Assembly (NCBI GenBank): GCA_017979445.1
Contig: CM030714.1
Location: 14,689,892 to 14,753,891, forward strand
Direction of reading: 5' to 3'
DNA: 64,000 nt
Source of the DNA: Akebia trifoliata
Taxonomy: Eukaryota; Streptophyta; Magnoliopsida; Ranunculales; Lardizabalaceae
Positions within the stretch are counted from its first letter, which is position 1, and the number at the start of each line of letters is the position of its first letter. Shown here in pieces: positions 23,283-35,091 of this stretch. The translations under genes and the position numbers were made by a program. Below the pieces are notes generated by a model. That model saw only the letters and a program-made list of their open reading frames with translations, did not search any database and was not told the DNA's origin.

Positions 23283-24410
23283 AAAAAATTACTTAAAGGA
23301 CCCTAATAGAATGACTTTTCTCTAAATAGTTCATAAGTTTTAGAACGATCTCTTAATAGTTCATTTGGTAAACTTTTCTTTTTTGAATGATCCCCGGACC
23401 AATGAACCTAATCTCATCTTTATAAGGTTTTTGAAATACCCAAACTACCATTTTCTTATCTTTTTCAAATAGTTAGGTTTTCCAATGACAATTACGATCA
23501 TTTCCGGTGATCTTTGATCATGAATGACGAACGGAGAATGATTTCTCCTAATTTAGAACATCTAGACATATTTTATTTATTTATTTTGATAATTATTTTT
23601 TTTTAAAAAGTTAGATTTATTTTTTTATGATTACATCGTAATTTTTTATTTGTAATTATGATTTATGCATTTTGGGTATTTTGAGGAAATTTACCAAGTA
23701 TCAAAGTTGAAAAAAAGAAATAAAAAATCTAGTTACATTACATCGTCGAGTTCACTACTTTTTGTTGTCTAGTACAATATTTTTATCATTGAGCTCATCA
23801 CATAGTGTCAAGTTCATCATTTTTTATTGTTAGTTCAACATTTAATTACTTAGTGTCGAGCTTATCACTTTTTTACTTAATTACTGTCGAATTTAATAAT
23901 ATTTTCATAAGAAAAAAAAATCATTGAACTCGACAGTAATTAAATGGTGAACTAGACAATAAAAATTGGTGAACTCAACATTGAAAATGTGAATCAAAAT
24001 TTTCATTTTTTTTTTAGTTGGGTATTGGGTAAATCTCCTCGAAATACCCAAAATTTATAAATCATAATTGCAAATAAAAAATTACAACTTAATCATAATA
24101 AAAAAATAAAATCTCAATTTCGTTCTTTATTTTTCTTTATTAAACATCAAAAAAAAAAAATTAAAAAATACGTCTAAATACTCAAAATTAAGAGAATGCC
24201 ATTCTTCATTAGTCATTCATAATCAAACATCATCGAAAATGTGGAAAAGATGAGAAAAATGATAGTTTAGATATTTCAAAGATCTAATACAAATGAGATG
24301 AGGTCCAAGGACTGTTAAGAAGAAAAGAAAAATTTATTAAATGAACTATTAAGACATCGCTCAAAACTTAGGGACTATTTAGAAAAAAAAGCCTCTTTGC
24401 CTTGTTCTTA
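23283..24410. mobile_element. 1.1-kb fold-back element (family H)
   Basis: The two halves are inverted copies over most of their length. The outer left block, with CTAAATAGTTCATAAGTTTT and TCTTAATAGTTCATTTGGTA, pairs with a right block containing AAATGAACTATTAAGACATC and AAAACTTAGGGACTATTTAG. Inner blocks TTTTGGGTATTTTGAGGAAA and CTCGAAATACCCAAAATTTA pair as well. The centre lies near 23,910 between AATTACTGTCGAATT and GAACTCGACAGTAATT. There is no transposase. A single arm of the same family is at 36266-36715. Confidence 0.75.
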
Positions 24411-25117
24411 AAAAAAAAAAAAAACTATTACTCTTTATATTTATATTTTTATTTTTATAGTTTGACTTTCCCAAAGGATTCCTCTTATGTTTTACTACAA
24501 TAATAGAATCTTGGATAAGGAACCCTCCCCCACTCCCATTCCCACTCCCATATCAAGTCATAAAAGTTGACTAAAGTTTGGGTAGTAGGTCTTAGTAGAT
24601 TAATAAATATAAGGACATCTAACTACTTTATACTATTCGGGGGGCAATTTTCAAATTTTCCTTTTATAATGTTTTTTATTGTACGCTGACGTCGGACACT
24701 GTGGGGCCATGTGTTACAGATCATCATTTAATTTTTTTTGTCGTTTATTTAAAAAACCAAAAGTATGTGAGCCCTACTACGTAATTGTACACGTGACCAT
24801 CGAAATCGACTATATTAGACAGCTTGGTTGATGTTGGCCATCCCATCGAAAAGTAAAAACTTGGGAGTATGCGCTATGCAAGGAAGGAAATCTGTTTGTT
24901 TTTTATATTTTTAGGTTTATAACTGAGATAACCAGTTTGGTGGCTTTCATGGTGGTTTCTATTTGTCTCTGTCTTCTGTCTTCGCTGTAATAATAATCTC
25001 TAGTCAAACTTACAAAAGTAAAAAACAATATTTACCAACTTTTACACGTGGCATAAATGCATGCAAGAGCTGTAACCTCACTTCTACCTATCACATAATT
25101 AACTCAATTGACTGATA
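24411..25117. other. Intergenic stretch, nothing recognised
   Basis: AT-rich DNA with one more GC-balanced patch near 24680-24900. No ORF, RNA gene or repeat boundary could be supported. Confidence 0.4.
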
Positions 25118-26074
25118 GGTAATTTAGACAATGACCTTCAAACTCATGACATGTTCTTCGGTCTTAACCTAGGTTTGGTCTAAGAGACTATGACGAAATG
25201 ATCTAAATGCCCTCGTCTTCAACCTCAATCCCCCCCCTTTTTTTTTTAGAATTGCTATTGGCACTGCAACTTTTACTTATTACCCTCCAATTAAAAATAA
25301 AAAAAATAAATGAGTGATTGAGAATAAGTAAACGTTGGAGTGCTAATTGAAACTCTTTTTTTTTTTTAATTGCTAAATTTATATTTGTTCAATTTAAAAT
25401 TTTATATGAGCCTAATCATAATTGCAAACAATTATTGAAATTGTTTCTACAAGTGTTATAATGTTGAGATTATAATTTGAACCAATTCTTTAACATGTTT
25501 GAAGAGTGTTTTAATCATAAATTGGGGTGTGATAAATAATTTAAAAAATTGGGGGTGTAATAAATAAAATTTGGGGTGCCAATCGTAGTTCTTTTTTATT
25601 TTTTTTTTATCCTCCTGAAATATGTTATCTTCAAGTTGTTAATCTCCAAGGTAAATTATTTAACTTACTCAATCTCATTCTTATTTGTCATCTTTAACTC
25701 TTTGATTTTTTATTTGAAAATCCATCCTTCTCCCAAAAAAAAACATTGTCTTTAATATCTTTGCACAAACCTTTGATTTTTCTACCCAAAATTTCACCGA
25801 TCTTATGTTTCTCTAGAAATCCTATCTAATTCTTAGGTTTGGAGGTTAAAGAAGATAGAAGATTAAACTTGAAGAAGAAGGTAAAAAACATTACTCTAAC
25901 ATTGAAGATGACTGATTTTAGGGAAAAATTAACTAGAGGTTAAAGATGAGCGTATTTAGGTCATTAATATTAGTCTCGCAAAGGATACCTAGGTCAAAAT
26001 GGCATGTCCTCGGTAAAAACACGGAAGCCTCTTTATTATTGACCATAATCTGGAGGGGCATATGTCTAACTACC
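25118..26074. mobile_element. Fold-back element of family F, full copy
   Basis: It begins GGTAATTTAGACAATGACC and ends with the near-inverse of it (TATGTCTAACTACC). The arms of about 110-140 bp include CTAAATGCCCTCGTCTTCAA versus AGATGAGCGTATTTAGGTCA. The interior of about 700 bp is non-coding, with T-runs and A-runs. No clear target-site duplication was found. Long arms without a coding interior fit a Mutator-like MITE, which remains an inference. A further left-arm remnant follows at 26090-26240. Confidence 0.65.
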
Positions 26075-26239
26075 TTGATGAGTGAAAAAGGGTGATTTAG
26101 ACAAACTCCTCCACATTTTGGTAAATATTTGAGATAATCCCTTATATTTTTAAGTTGATGACATGCTCTTCACCTCAATTTTGTTTAATAGAGTAATATA
26201 ACATTCCCTCATTTTAAACATTTACTACAGAATCATTGA

Positions 26240-26889
26240 GTTTTCTTTCCAGAACCAATCGTCTTCAACCTCTTTAAAAAAAATTATGTTCATCTTTGAT
26301 CTTAGGATAATAACAATGGAATTACTTTTTCACCATTATTATCAGTCGCAATATGCCCCTTCCCGACAAAATCCTTGTTCCAGCTTTGGTTCAAACCTCA
26401 TTTGCACTAGATTTTTTGGATAAGAAGCAAATGATGAAATTTTGGATAGAACAAATGGGATCTCAAAAATCAACTTCGGTAGATGTTACCACATCTCAAA
26501 GGGATCAAACTCCTTGCAGATCACAATTTATACAGTTAACCTTTTTTTATTTTTTTTATTTTTAAAATCCTATCTTAATTAACCCACTCCATGCATTTGG
26601 ACTCAATGCATCATTTGGTCGAATTCTTCCAAACTATCAACCCATGCATGTGGATAACACTCAACCATGAAGATTCTCTCAATTATTGATGAGAGATCAT
26701 CTAATCCATCCTTATGATATATAGATCATCTTTATCCTTTGATAATGAAGGACAAGTAAAGTTGGATGACTCACCGTAGAGAGGAACTTATCTTTATCCT
26801 TTTTTTCCAAATTCAAGTCCTTCATAAACTCTCTCATAATCTCTATTGTTATGAAACAACCAAAGTAATGGAGAACAAAATATAAGATA
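26240..26889. other. Intergenic stretch, nothing recognised
   Basis: A 70-residue plus-strand frame (26353-26565) has no recognisable domain and ends in a TTTTTTA-rich low-complexity tail, so it is not called. No other feature is supported before the LINE. Confidence 0.4.
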
Positions 26890-27124
26890 CATTTTTTTCA
26901 AGGTTAACATGGTTAAGACATATCTAGACCTACTACAACCTCAAGTAGAGCAAACCTCTTTTGTCTTGAGAGAGGATAGACATAAAAGTTTACTAGAAAG
27001 AGAACCATAATAAATTTCAATACAACCCATGGTAACCAGAGAAGAGGTAAAAAGGTCAACAGCCCTGTTGGCCTCTATGAAGACATGGTTAAAAAAGACT
27101 TCCTAGAATCTGGGCAGGAGACTC

Positions 27125-27487
27125 CTAATGGACAAGACAAGGTTTTGAACACTCCAAGGAGTATTCCAAACTATCATTGAGCACATTGAGAACCACTTTG
27201 GAATTGAATTGGGCCCGACTTCTGTTACAACCTTTATCACTAGCCAATTTGCGCCCTCCAACGATACCTTGAAGTTCGTGGTAAATAATTGATTTAGAGA
27301 ATTCACACCCTGCTATAACAGCCAACACCTCTTCCTCTTGGTTCCTAATGATAACCCCATAATATCCTCTATTGGAAGAGAAAGAACCATCCAAGTTAAG
27401 AGCCCACACTCCATCATCTGGTTGTAACAAAGAACGATGAAGTTTCATTTTGTGAATGAAGGCTGCTTGAAGCTCCCAAGCGTGCAT
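27125..27487 (-). pseudogene. LINE RNase H domain
   Basis: The 120-residue frame reads WALNLDGSFSSNRGYYGVII, then ELQGIVGGRKLASDKGC. NLDGS carries the first catalytic aspartate and ELQGI the glutamate of the RNase H fold, as in the C-terminal domain of many plant LINEs. After that the match decays. Confidence 0.8.
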
Positions 27488-27756
27488 AAAAGACCGATTG
27501 TAATCCGAATCTTCTACGTATTCTATGTAGTCATTGAACTTGATCTAAATTTCCTCTAGAATTTTTCAAAACACCAAATCCAGGCTATTGAACTTATTTT
27601 GATAAATTTTGTTGCACCTTCTCTGAAAAAAATGGTAAATAAAAGCACAAAAGATCACTTGCTTCACTCTTTGGACGTCGAAACACCCTTGAAATTGTTA
27701 GCATCCCATTCACCCCATCATCTAATCCCCTGAAATTCTGCTAACTAGACACCTCC

Positions 27757-27993
27757 TCAATATTGCAGCCCATAAATACCTCGCGAAGGAGTAGCAACTA
27801 AAAAAGTGGTTGTATCTTCCTCCAGAGAACTACACAGCCTACAAGTTGCTTCAACCATTAACCCCCATTCTTTTAGCTTCTTTGAAGTCTTAAGCCTACA
27901 TTTAAGAGCTAACAAAGCTATGAAGATATGTCTGGGAATTCTTCTTTTGTTCTGGACTAGGTGCACCCAACTTGGAGATGTTGACTGAACCAT
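27757..27993 (-). pseudogene. LINE zinc-binding region (zf-RVT)
   Basis: The frame contains RRIPRHIFIALLALKCRLKT and CRLCSSLEEDTTTFLVA. The cysteine pair and helix pattern fit zf-RVT, although the second metal-ligand pair is lost. It lies between reverse transcriptase and RNase H, as expected. Confidence 0.72.
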
Positions 27994-28099
27994 AAAAGAG
28001 ACCTCACAGTTGAGTCGACCGAGAAAATGCCATCAATGTTTCCTTACCTAATCACTCTATCAATGGATCCATGGTGGATGGGAACTTGATTGAGGAGTT

Positions 28100-29221
28100 G
28101 AAAGATTTCATGCATGGGAGCTTCTCTACCAACATGGAATTTCCAATCTCCATCTCTAATAATGGCTGAAACTTCAGCATTCGGGTCAATTCTTGAGTCA
28201 TGAACTAAGTCTTTTGAGAATTTTCCTCCAACTCCTAGATGCCTCCCTTGGGACCTTTAAAGACAAAAATTCTTACTCTTTAAGAAGTGAGATCTTACCC
28301 ATCTAAGCCAAATTTGATGCAATCATCCATTCATAACGAGAAATCGCAGTAGAGTTTAAAGTTGTTATACTGATCAAGCCCAACCACATTCCTTGGAAGG
28401 CTTACAAACTTCATTTCAGCTCACCACACTATTGCTCTTCTGGTTGTCTGGCCCTAACCAAAGAAATCGAGCGCAAACCATCTCCATCTCCTTCACTACC
28501 TTGGATGGGAGAACAAAGTAATTGCACAAAAAATCTTTGATGCTTAGGAGAGCTGACTTGACCTACTCCAATCTACCAAAATAAGAGAGAAACTTTCCCT
28601 TCCAAGAGTTGATTCTCTAAGACTTCTTAACGAGAGGTTGGAAGATTCTTGAGGAAAGTCCTGAAAATAAAAGGGGGAGACCCAAGTATTTGACAAGCAA
28701 AATACCTTTCTTTACCCCCAGAATTGTAGCAACTCATCTTCCAAGCCTCTGTCATTATCAGCCAGGAAAATGAAGCTCTTATCCAGGTTCATCTCCAAGG
28801 CAGTAAGCTTACTGAATTCCATAAGAACAAAATCAATGGCCCAAGAACTTTTTCGGTTCCCTTTGGAGAAGATAAGCAGGTCGTCTACTAAGCAAAGATG
28901 GGTGAGATCCTTTTTCTTGCATCTCGAGTGATAGTTAAACTGACCATTTTTAACATTGTTTTGGTTTCAAGCTTCTATGACTAGCACAAAAAGGTAAGGG
29001 GATAGAGAGTCTCCTTGTCTTAAACCCATTTTCCCTTAAAACCTTCCAACAAAAACACCATTGCAGGAAATGGTGAAAGAGACTCAAAACGCACTTAAGA
29101 ATCTAATCAATGAACTTCTGGGAAACTTGAATGCGGTCAGATTTGCTTTGATTGCTCCCCAATCCATTGTGTCATAGGTTTTCCTTAAATCTACTTTAAC
29201 GGCTCCCCTTGAGCTTGTGTT
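28100..29221 (-). pseudogene. LINE reverse transcriptase, C-terminal part
   Basis: Minus-strand translation in changing frames gives AVKVDLRKTYDTMDW (first catalytic aspartate, near 29200) and THLCLVDDLLIFSKGN (YADD-type catalytic motif with LVDD, near 28890). Frameshifts and stops are frequent. It continues the frame that stops at 34473 on the other side of the copia insertion. Confidence 0.8.
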
Positions 29222-29425
29222 TGATCGAGAGATAAATCTTTAGAGAAAACTCTCTGTTAAATCACAGAAATCACAAATTCACTATTTAAAAAAAGTAAAT
29301 GAGAAGGAATCTCTTAAATGGCATTTGTTGTAACAGAATACAAAACCAACCTAAAATATCTAAAACAACCTGGTGAGAAAGTTATGGTGTGAGCATATAC
29401 ACCTAAGAGAAATAATACTCTAACA
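29222..29425 (-). repeat. copia 3' LTR
   Basis: It is 204 bp long and nearly identical to the copy at 34267-34472, with scattered substitutions (for example ATTTAAAAAAAG versus GTTTAAAGAAAG). It is preceded on the inner side by a purine-rich tract on the minus strand (TTGAGGGCGC). Confidence 0.9.
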
Positions 29426-29548
29426 GCGCCCTCAAGCTTAGGGGGTGGTAACACACTAAGCTTGGAATGAAGCAGTCGAAATTGTGGCAATGAGAGTGAT
29501 TTTGTGAAGATATCAGTGGGCTGATCTAAAGTAGAAACATGGCGAACT

Positions 29549-30262
29549 TCAAGCTCTTTTTAACAATTTTTTCCTGATATAGTGATAGTCCACTTCTATG
29601 TACGTTGTCCAGGTATGGAAGACGGGATTTGAAGCCAATGAAATAGCTGATATATTAGCACACCAAATTTGAGGTACATGAGGAACTGGAATATGTAGAT
29701 CACGAAGAAGCATGGAAACCCAAGTGCATTCAGTTGCTATCAATGCAAGAGCCCTGTATTCAGACTCAGTAGAGGATCAGGCCACTGTTGGTTGCTTTTT
29801 GGCACTCCATATGATGGGGTTGTCACCAAGGAATACACAATAACCACTTGTTGATCGTCGATCCACAGAATCTCCAGCCCAATTGGTGTCAGAGTAGGCA
29901 TTGACGCGTAGATCACCGGACGTAAAGTGTAAGCCATACGGACTGGTACCTTTAATATAATGCAGGATGCGCTTCACAACCGTAAAATGAGACTCCAATG
30001 GGGCTTGCATATATTGGCATACCATGTTAACGATGTATGCTATGTCAGGTCGGGTGATTGTCAAGTATTGTAGAACTCCTACAATACTGCGGTATAAGGT
30101 AACATCTCCAAAGACCGAGTCAACCGCAGTATATGATGAAGATTTTGTGTGGATTGGAGTGGCGTATACCTTATAGTCTTGCATTCCAGCCTTGATGATT
30201 AAATCATGGGAATACTTGCGTTGGTTCAAGAAAAGACCAGTGGCAATTTTGCAAAGCTTCAA
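29549..30262 (-). pseudogene. copia RNase H and RT C-terminal part
   Basis: The 161-residue frame at 29777-30262 reads YRSIVGVLQYLTITRPDIAY, then YSDTNWAGDSVDRRSTSGYC and WSAKKQPTVA, the conserved copia RNase H end. It continues in another frame at 29549-29760 (CTWVSMLLRDLHI). The usual residue-by-residue match is good, but the frame is broken near 29760. Confidence 0.88.
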
Positions 30263-30299
30263 CCCCCCAAAAATAGCTCAACGGACCCAAGCTCTTCAT

Positions 30300-31500
30300 A
30301 TGAAAGTTACTTTGTAGATCAACCAGAAGAAACGAAATGTATGTTTGGTCAGACCCCGTCACAAGTATGTCATCAACATACACTAATAAAACGGTAATGG
30401 AGGTTGTAGTCTTTCAAATAAACAGAGAGGAATCCGCAAAGCTCAATTTAAAATCACGACTTAAGAAAAATGTAGATGAGTTTTGTCGCTCTACCTCGAG
30501 ATCTCCCTTGAAAGCTCTTAGCTCGGTGGGCGGCCTATAACAAGACCACTCCGATGATCAAGTTAGAATTAGTGCCGAGCTAATAAAGAGTTCTCAGAGA
30601 AGATTTTTTCTAACCTTTGACATGAGTTGCAACTTGGTATTTATAGGGGTCTTGATTGATGGATTTCCCAAGATATTCTCAGTGATTTCTCTCAGAGTTA
30701 TTGCACCTACTCTCTGACCTGATAACTGCAGGGGTTGCTACAATTGCCCTGACAGGTCTGGGGCAGTTGCAACTGATTTGTCAGGCTGTGAGTTGTCACA
30801 TATGTCCTATCTATGGTTGCGTTGTCACGCCTGTCATGTCAGCCCTAAGTGACCTGATCTATATTTTAGGCTAGGAACATTTTCCACATAACTCGGTGCT
30901 TCAGTAATTATTTCTCTTGGTTATCACGTGTCAATAACTCCGAGAATTACCTTCCACAAAAAACATGGAGAATTTCTCATACCAGGCCCGAGGTGCCTAT
31001 TTCAATCCATACAATGCCTTGTGTAGTTTACACACATAAGAAGGATGTTGAGGATCTACAAATCCCTGAGGTTGAGCCATACATATGTCTTCTAAAATTG
31101 ATCCATGTAAAAAGGCATTGCTTACATTGAATTGAAGAATAGACCACTAATGATGAAGAACTAGAGAAAATACTGTTCGAATAGTACCTTGTTTCACCAC
31201 AAAACTAAAAGTGTCATGATAATCTATCCTTTCTTGCTGATCATAACCTTTTGCCACTAAATGAGCTTTGTGTCGACAAACACAACCATCAGCACCACGC
31301 TTAATCTTGTATATCCACCAACATGCAATGACTTGTCGATTTAAAGGTGAAGGAACTAGGGAACCATGTTCCTTGATTTTGCAGTGCCTGAAATTCTTCG
31401 GACATAGCACGACGCCATTGAAGGTGCTTGGTACCTTCACTGAAGCAAGATGGCTCAATCTCCTTTGAGTTGCTGCTTTGAGATGCTAGGAAACTAAATT
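30300..31500 (-). pseudogene. copia reverse transcriptase, interrupted
   Basis: Visible motifs are WWIYKIKRGADGCVCRHKAH and LVAKGYDQQERIDYHDTFS (31147-31458), then PQGFVDPQHPSYVCKLHKAL, and LLVYVDDILVTG with the catalytic YVDD pair (about 30350-30400). A TAG stop (30997-30999) replaces the glutamine normally found in the YGLKQAPRAW motif. The 488-bp solo LTR at 30471-30958 lies between the two halves; leaving it out keeps the frame. Confidence 0.9.
30471..30958 (-). mobile_element. Solo LTR inside the copia reverse transcriptase
   Basis: It begins TGTAGATGAGTTTTG and ends TTACCTTCCACA (TG...CA), and it is flanked by the direct repeat AAAAA at 30466-30470 and 30959-30963. The minus strand has a TATA-like CCCTATAAATACCAAG and the motif ACTTGATCATCGGAG downstream, so the LTR is oriented on the minus strand. 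The surrounding reverse-transcriptase frame is continuous if the LTR and one AAAAA are left out. No partner LTR is nearby. Confidence 0.9.
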
Positions 31501-31539
31501 GTTTCTTGGGTTTTACAATACCACTCATTGACCTAGTAT

Positions 31540-32040
31540 TCATTGGATGAAGAGGTTGTACATTGGAAGATCTAGTTGATTGGTCAACATCATTGTAGGT
31601 TTGTTGACTTCATGGCTTATTAAGAGATGGGTTGGCAAGTTGGGCATTTGAGAAAGTGGGTTGTAAGGAGGATGAAGAGGGATGGTGATGGGACAAGTTT
31701 GGATGGTTGTGTAGGGTTGGCTTGGTGTTGCAGGCACTCATGGGAGTAGGGTAGCTGAGACAATAAAGGTGGGTGATGTAGTTGCCTAGGGAGTGAGCTT
31801 GTGCTTGGGGATGTGGGGGAGATTGATGTAGGTTGTTGTAGCCTGAGAAAAGAATGATGAGAGATAGGGGTATTTGGGGAATTAACCATAGGTGATGGAG
31901 AGATATGGTAGCAGTAGAGGTTTCCAAGGATGGGGCATGCGGTAGACAAGTGGTAAATTGGAAATGGGGGATTGTACTATGGTGGGTGGACAACGCACTG
32001 AGACAGGAATGAAAGATCTTAAACCATTTGAGAATCACTT
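31540..32040 (-). pseudogene. copia integrase-RT linker, Pro/Ser/His-rich
   Basis: Overlapping minus frames here are rich in proline, serine, threonine and histidine with no folded domain. The stretch lies between integrase and reverse transcriptase, where copia polyproteins have a variable linker. The open frames in several phases are due to composition and are not separate genes. Confidence 0.65.
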
Positions 32041-32269
32041 TGTCACGGGTGTAGCTTGCACGGGTTGAGTTACAGTGTTAAAAGGAAATATGTCCTCATG
32101 AAATTGAACAAGCCTTGAGATATAGACACGATCGGTAGCTCTATCCAAACAACAATAACCTTTAGAACATCAATTATAGCCAAGAAAAGCACAAGGCACT
32201 GAACGGGGTTCAAGTTTATTTTTTGTTGTAGGGCCGAAGCCATGGGAAACATAGGCACCCAAAAAATTT

Positions 32270-33125
32270 TCAAAGATCATAATCTGGGGGATTGACAAAT
32301 ACAACGTGATAAGGTGACTTGTGCAATAGCGGAGTAGGGAGTCGATTATTGAGAACTGTGGCGGTACAAACCGCCTCAATCCAATACCATGAAGGCAAGG
32401 ATGAAGGTTGAAATAAAGTAACTACCGTTTCAATTAAGTGGTGATGTTTTCTCTCTGCCACCCCGTTTTGTTCGGGTGTGTATTGGCACATGGCTTGATG
32501 CACAATACCAGAAGTAAAGAGAAACGATTGAAAAGCATAATTGGTGAATTCTCCGCCACTATCAATGCGAAGAGTCTTGATAGAATGGCTCAAAAGGTTC
32601 TCAACAACGTTCTTAAAATGAATAAAAATGTCTAGAACATGAGAACTTGGAAAATTCATCAATAAAAAGAACGTAAAATTTGTAACCAAACATGGAGGGA
32701 GTAGGGGATGGCCCCCGCACATCCATATGCACAATTTGAAGAGGAAACTGAACAGAATTTTTAGATTCATTAAAAGATAGCCTGTGGCTTTTTGACATTG
32801 AACATTCAGTACATAGGAATTGATTAAGACCACTGGAAGACACGTTTAAAGTGTGCAACAAAGAATGAAAAATCCTACTATTAGGATGACCAAATCGATT
32901 ATGTCATAAACGAAGAGACAATAGAATACAACTAAGAGATGTTGAACCTGATGTAGATCCATGAAACGGATAAAGGCCGCGTTCACTGCACCCGTGAAAA
33001 AGCATCTGCATCGTGGACTTGCCCCTTATCTGAAATCTATCAGCATCAAAACAGACAATACAATGGTTATCTTTAGCAAATTGATGCACAGAGATTAGAT
33101 TTGTAGAAATGGATGGAGTATGCAA
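32270..33125 (-). pseudogene. copia integrase
   Basis: The zinc-binding region (CTECSMSKSHRLSF near 32800) is followed by YKFYVLFIDEFSKF, then IKTLRIDSGGEFTNYAF and YTPEQNGVAERKHHHLIETV. The D, D and E of the core can be followed. The upstream part (32904-33125) has LISVHQFAKDNHCIVCFDAD of the pre-integrase region. Frame changes near 32620 and 32900. Confidence 0.88.
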
Positions 33126-33204
33126 AATGTTATTAAGTTCGAAGGAGGCAGTGGGAGTGTGTAAAACACCCTTACCAGTATTGTGGATTGGAATGCTTGT
33201 TCCA

Positions 33205-34211
33205 TTACCTACATTGACTAAATGTGTTGAGATTAGATAGAGAGTTGGTCACATGAGAGGTTGCACTAGAATCAACAAACCATTGAGAACTAACATCAAT
33301 AGAGGGATTGTTAGAGGTCATGAAGGCATGCTGTCCGTATTGTTGGTCGCAAGAAGAACGTTGATATTGAAGATTAAGACGATGATAAAAATCCGATGCC
33401 ATATGATTTGGCTTGCCACAGATTTGACACCAACAACGGGGTCGACCACCACGATCACCATTAGGATTTGAACCACAACCACCGTGGCCACTACGACCAC
33501 CGTGATTTTGAGTGCCCTAGGTGAAAGAACCACCACGACTAATAGAGAACACTGAGGTAACAGGTTCAGGAACAGGTTTAGACTTCAACATAGCCTTGGC
33601 TATCTCTTTTTCCTCAAGGCATAGAAGACGATTCAACTCTTCAAGAGAGATCAGTACATGGCGTGTGCGAACAGAGGTTTTAACATAGTTGTAATCAGCT
33701 GGTCGTCCATTCAAGGTGTGAAGAACAATGTACTCTATGTCTAACGAAGATCCGATGGCGGCTAAGGTGTCTGTGAGAGATTTGATCTCATCCAGATACT
33801 TCTTCATAGAGAGATTATCTTTCTCCCAAGTTTGTAAATCATTTTTGAGATTCAAAATACTTGCTCTGGACATGGACGTGAATCGATGTTCAAAAGCATC
33901 CCAAAGTAGCAATAACACGACTAGGAAGCATCTGATCATTGAGAAGCCACATAGAATAGTTGGGGTTAGGTTCGTCCTTACGCTTGTCATCTATAATGTA
34001 TTCTTCTGGTTTCTTGGATTGGAGATGATAAATCTGATGTGCTCGAAACGCCATTGAGAATTGATTTCGCCAAGAGAGAGTTCAATCCATCCAGCTTCAC
34101 TGTTATTAATGAGTTGAGGTTGGAGACAAACCTCTGTAAAGCTGCAGAGGATGAATCCATGGAGAAAGTGAGCAGAAGCGTGTGAAATGGTTTGGATCGA
34201 AGAGAGCTCAA
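33205..34211 (-). pseudogene. copia gag, zinc knuckle and protease
   Basis: The gag frame (33517-33990) has DLQTWEKDNLSMKKYLDEIK and YIVLHTLNGRPADYNYVKTS, typical UBN2-type copia gag. The N-terminal piece is in another frame (33987-34211). The zinc knuckle CQICGKPNHMASDFYH is near 33370-33425. The protease motif is WFVDSSATSHVTNSLSN, with DSSAT in place of the usual DSGAT. Confidence 0.87.
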
Positions 34212-34266
34212 ACTCCATTAATGGAGGTTGGAGGTGAAGACGCAGGTCGTTGGTAATCTGATACCA

Positions 34267-34472
34267 TGATAGAGAGATAAATCTTTAGAGAAAACTCTCT
34301 CTGCTAAATCACAGAGATCACAAATTCACTGTTTAAAGAAAGTAAAGGAGAAGGAATCTCCTACATGGCATCTATTGTAACAGAATACAAAACCAACCTA
34401 AAATATCTAAATTAACTTGGTGAGAAAGTTATGGTGTGAGCATATACGCCTAAGAGAAATAATACTCTAACA
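34267..34472 (-). repeat. copia 5' LTR and primer-binding site
   Basis: This is the 206-bp partner of the LTR at 29222-29425. The inner neighbour (34256-34266), read on the minus strand, is TGGTATCAGAT, complementary to the 3' end of initiator-methionine tRNA as in most plant copia elements. Confidence 0.92.
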
Positions 34473-34825
34473 ATGTTCTTTCTATGATAGTTTTTGACTA
34501 GTTTGTGAGCAAGGAGGAGGATGTTGTCCGCAATGTTTCGACCTTTGATGAAAGTAGATTGGTTCAACCCTACTAACTTGTGTGCAACGTGTCTAATCCT
34601 GATAGTAAGAACTTTAGAAATAATCTTATAAATCACATTACAATAAGAAATAGGTTTGAAATCAGATAACCTTGAAAGCATGTCAATCTTAGGGATTAAG
34701 GATATAGCTGTGCCATTCGTTTCCTTAAGAAGATTGCCACTTTTGAAGAAGTACTTGACAGCCTTTAGTAAGTTGAGTTTTATAAAATCCCCATACTTCT
34801 GAAAGAAGCTACGCATTAAAGCCAC
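34473..34825 (-). pseudogene. LINE reverse transcriptase, N-terminal part
   Basis: The frame reads GTAISLIPKIDMLSRLSDFK, PISYCNVIYKIISKVL and LNQSTFIKGRNIADNILLL. These are L1-type reverse-transcriptase motifs (LIPK, RPISLCN, QSAFIKGR). The frame runs into the copia LTR at 34472 and resumes at 29221. Confidence 0.88.
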
Positions 34826-35091
34826 CTAGACTAGGGACTTTGAAGACATCCATGTTGAAAAAGGGCATTATGAATTTCACTATCGAGGACTTCAACTAGA
34901 AGAAGATCCTGATCCAATCTATCAAGGTGTTTAGCAAAGCTTAAAATTAGCCTAATTACTTGGAGAATTGGTTGGATTGGCAGCACCCATGAAACTCTTG
35001 AAATGGCTGGCCACTTATTCTTCCATCCCTTCCCCATTATGGTTGTAATTCTATTCCTTGACCTTGTAGCTTTTAAAGAATGATCCCAACC

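Larger units (their letters stand above)
29222..34472 (-). mobile_element. Ty1/copia LTR retrotransposon inside the LINE
   Basis: The LTRs at 29222-29425 and 34267-34472 begin TGAT.GAGAGATAAATC and end ATACTCTAACA. The flanking pentamers GTGTT and ATGTT differ at one position. The primer site TGGTATCAGA abuts the right LTR, so the element reads on the minus strand: gag, CCHC knuckle, protease, integrase, reverse transcriptase, RNase H. This integrase-before-RT order is diagnostic of Ty1/copia. Every gene is broken, and a solo LTR is inserted in the reverse transcriptase. Confidence 0.93.

Noticed and set aside
31540..32040. Long overlapping minus frames (up to 142 residues) rich in Pro, Ser and His
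   Set aside because: They occupy the linker between copia integrase and reverse transcriptase in the wrong phases; composition keeps several frames open.
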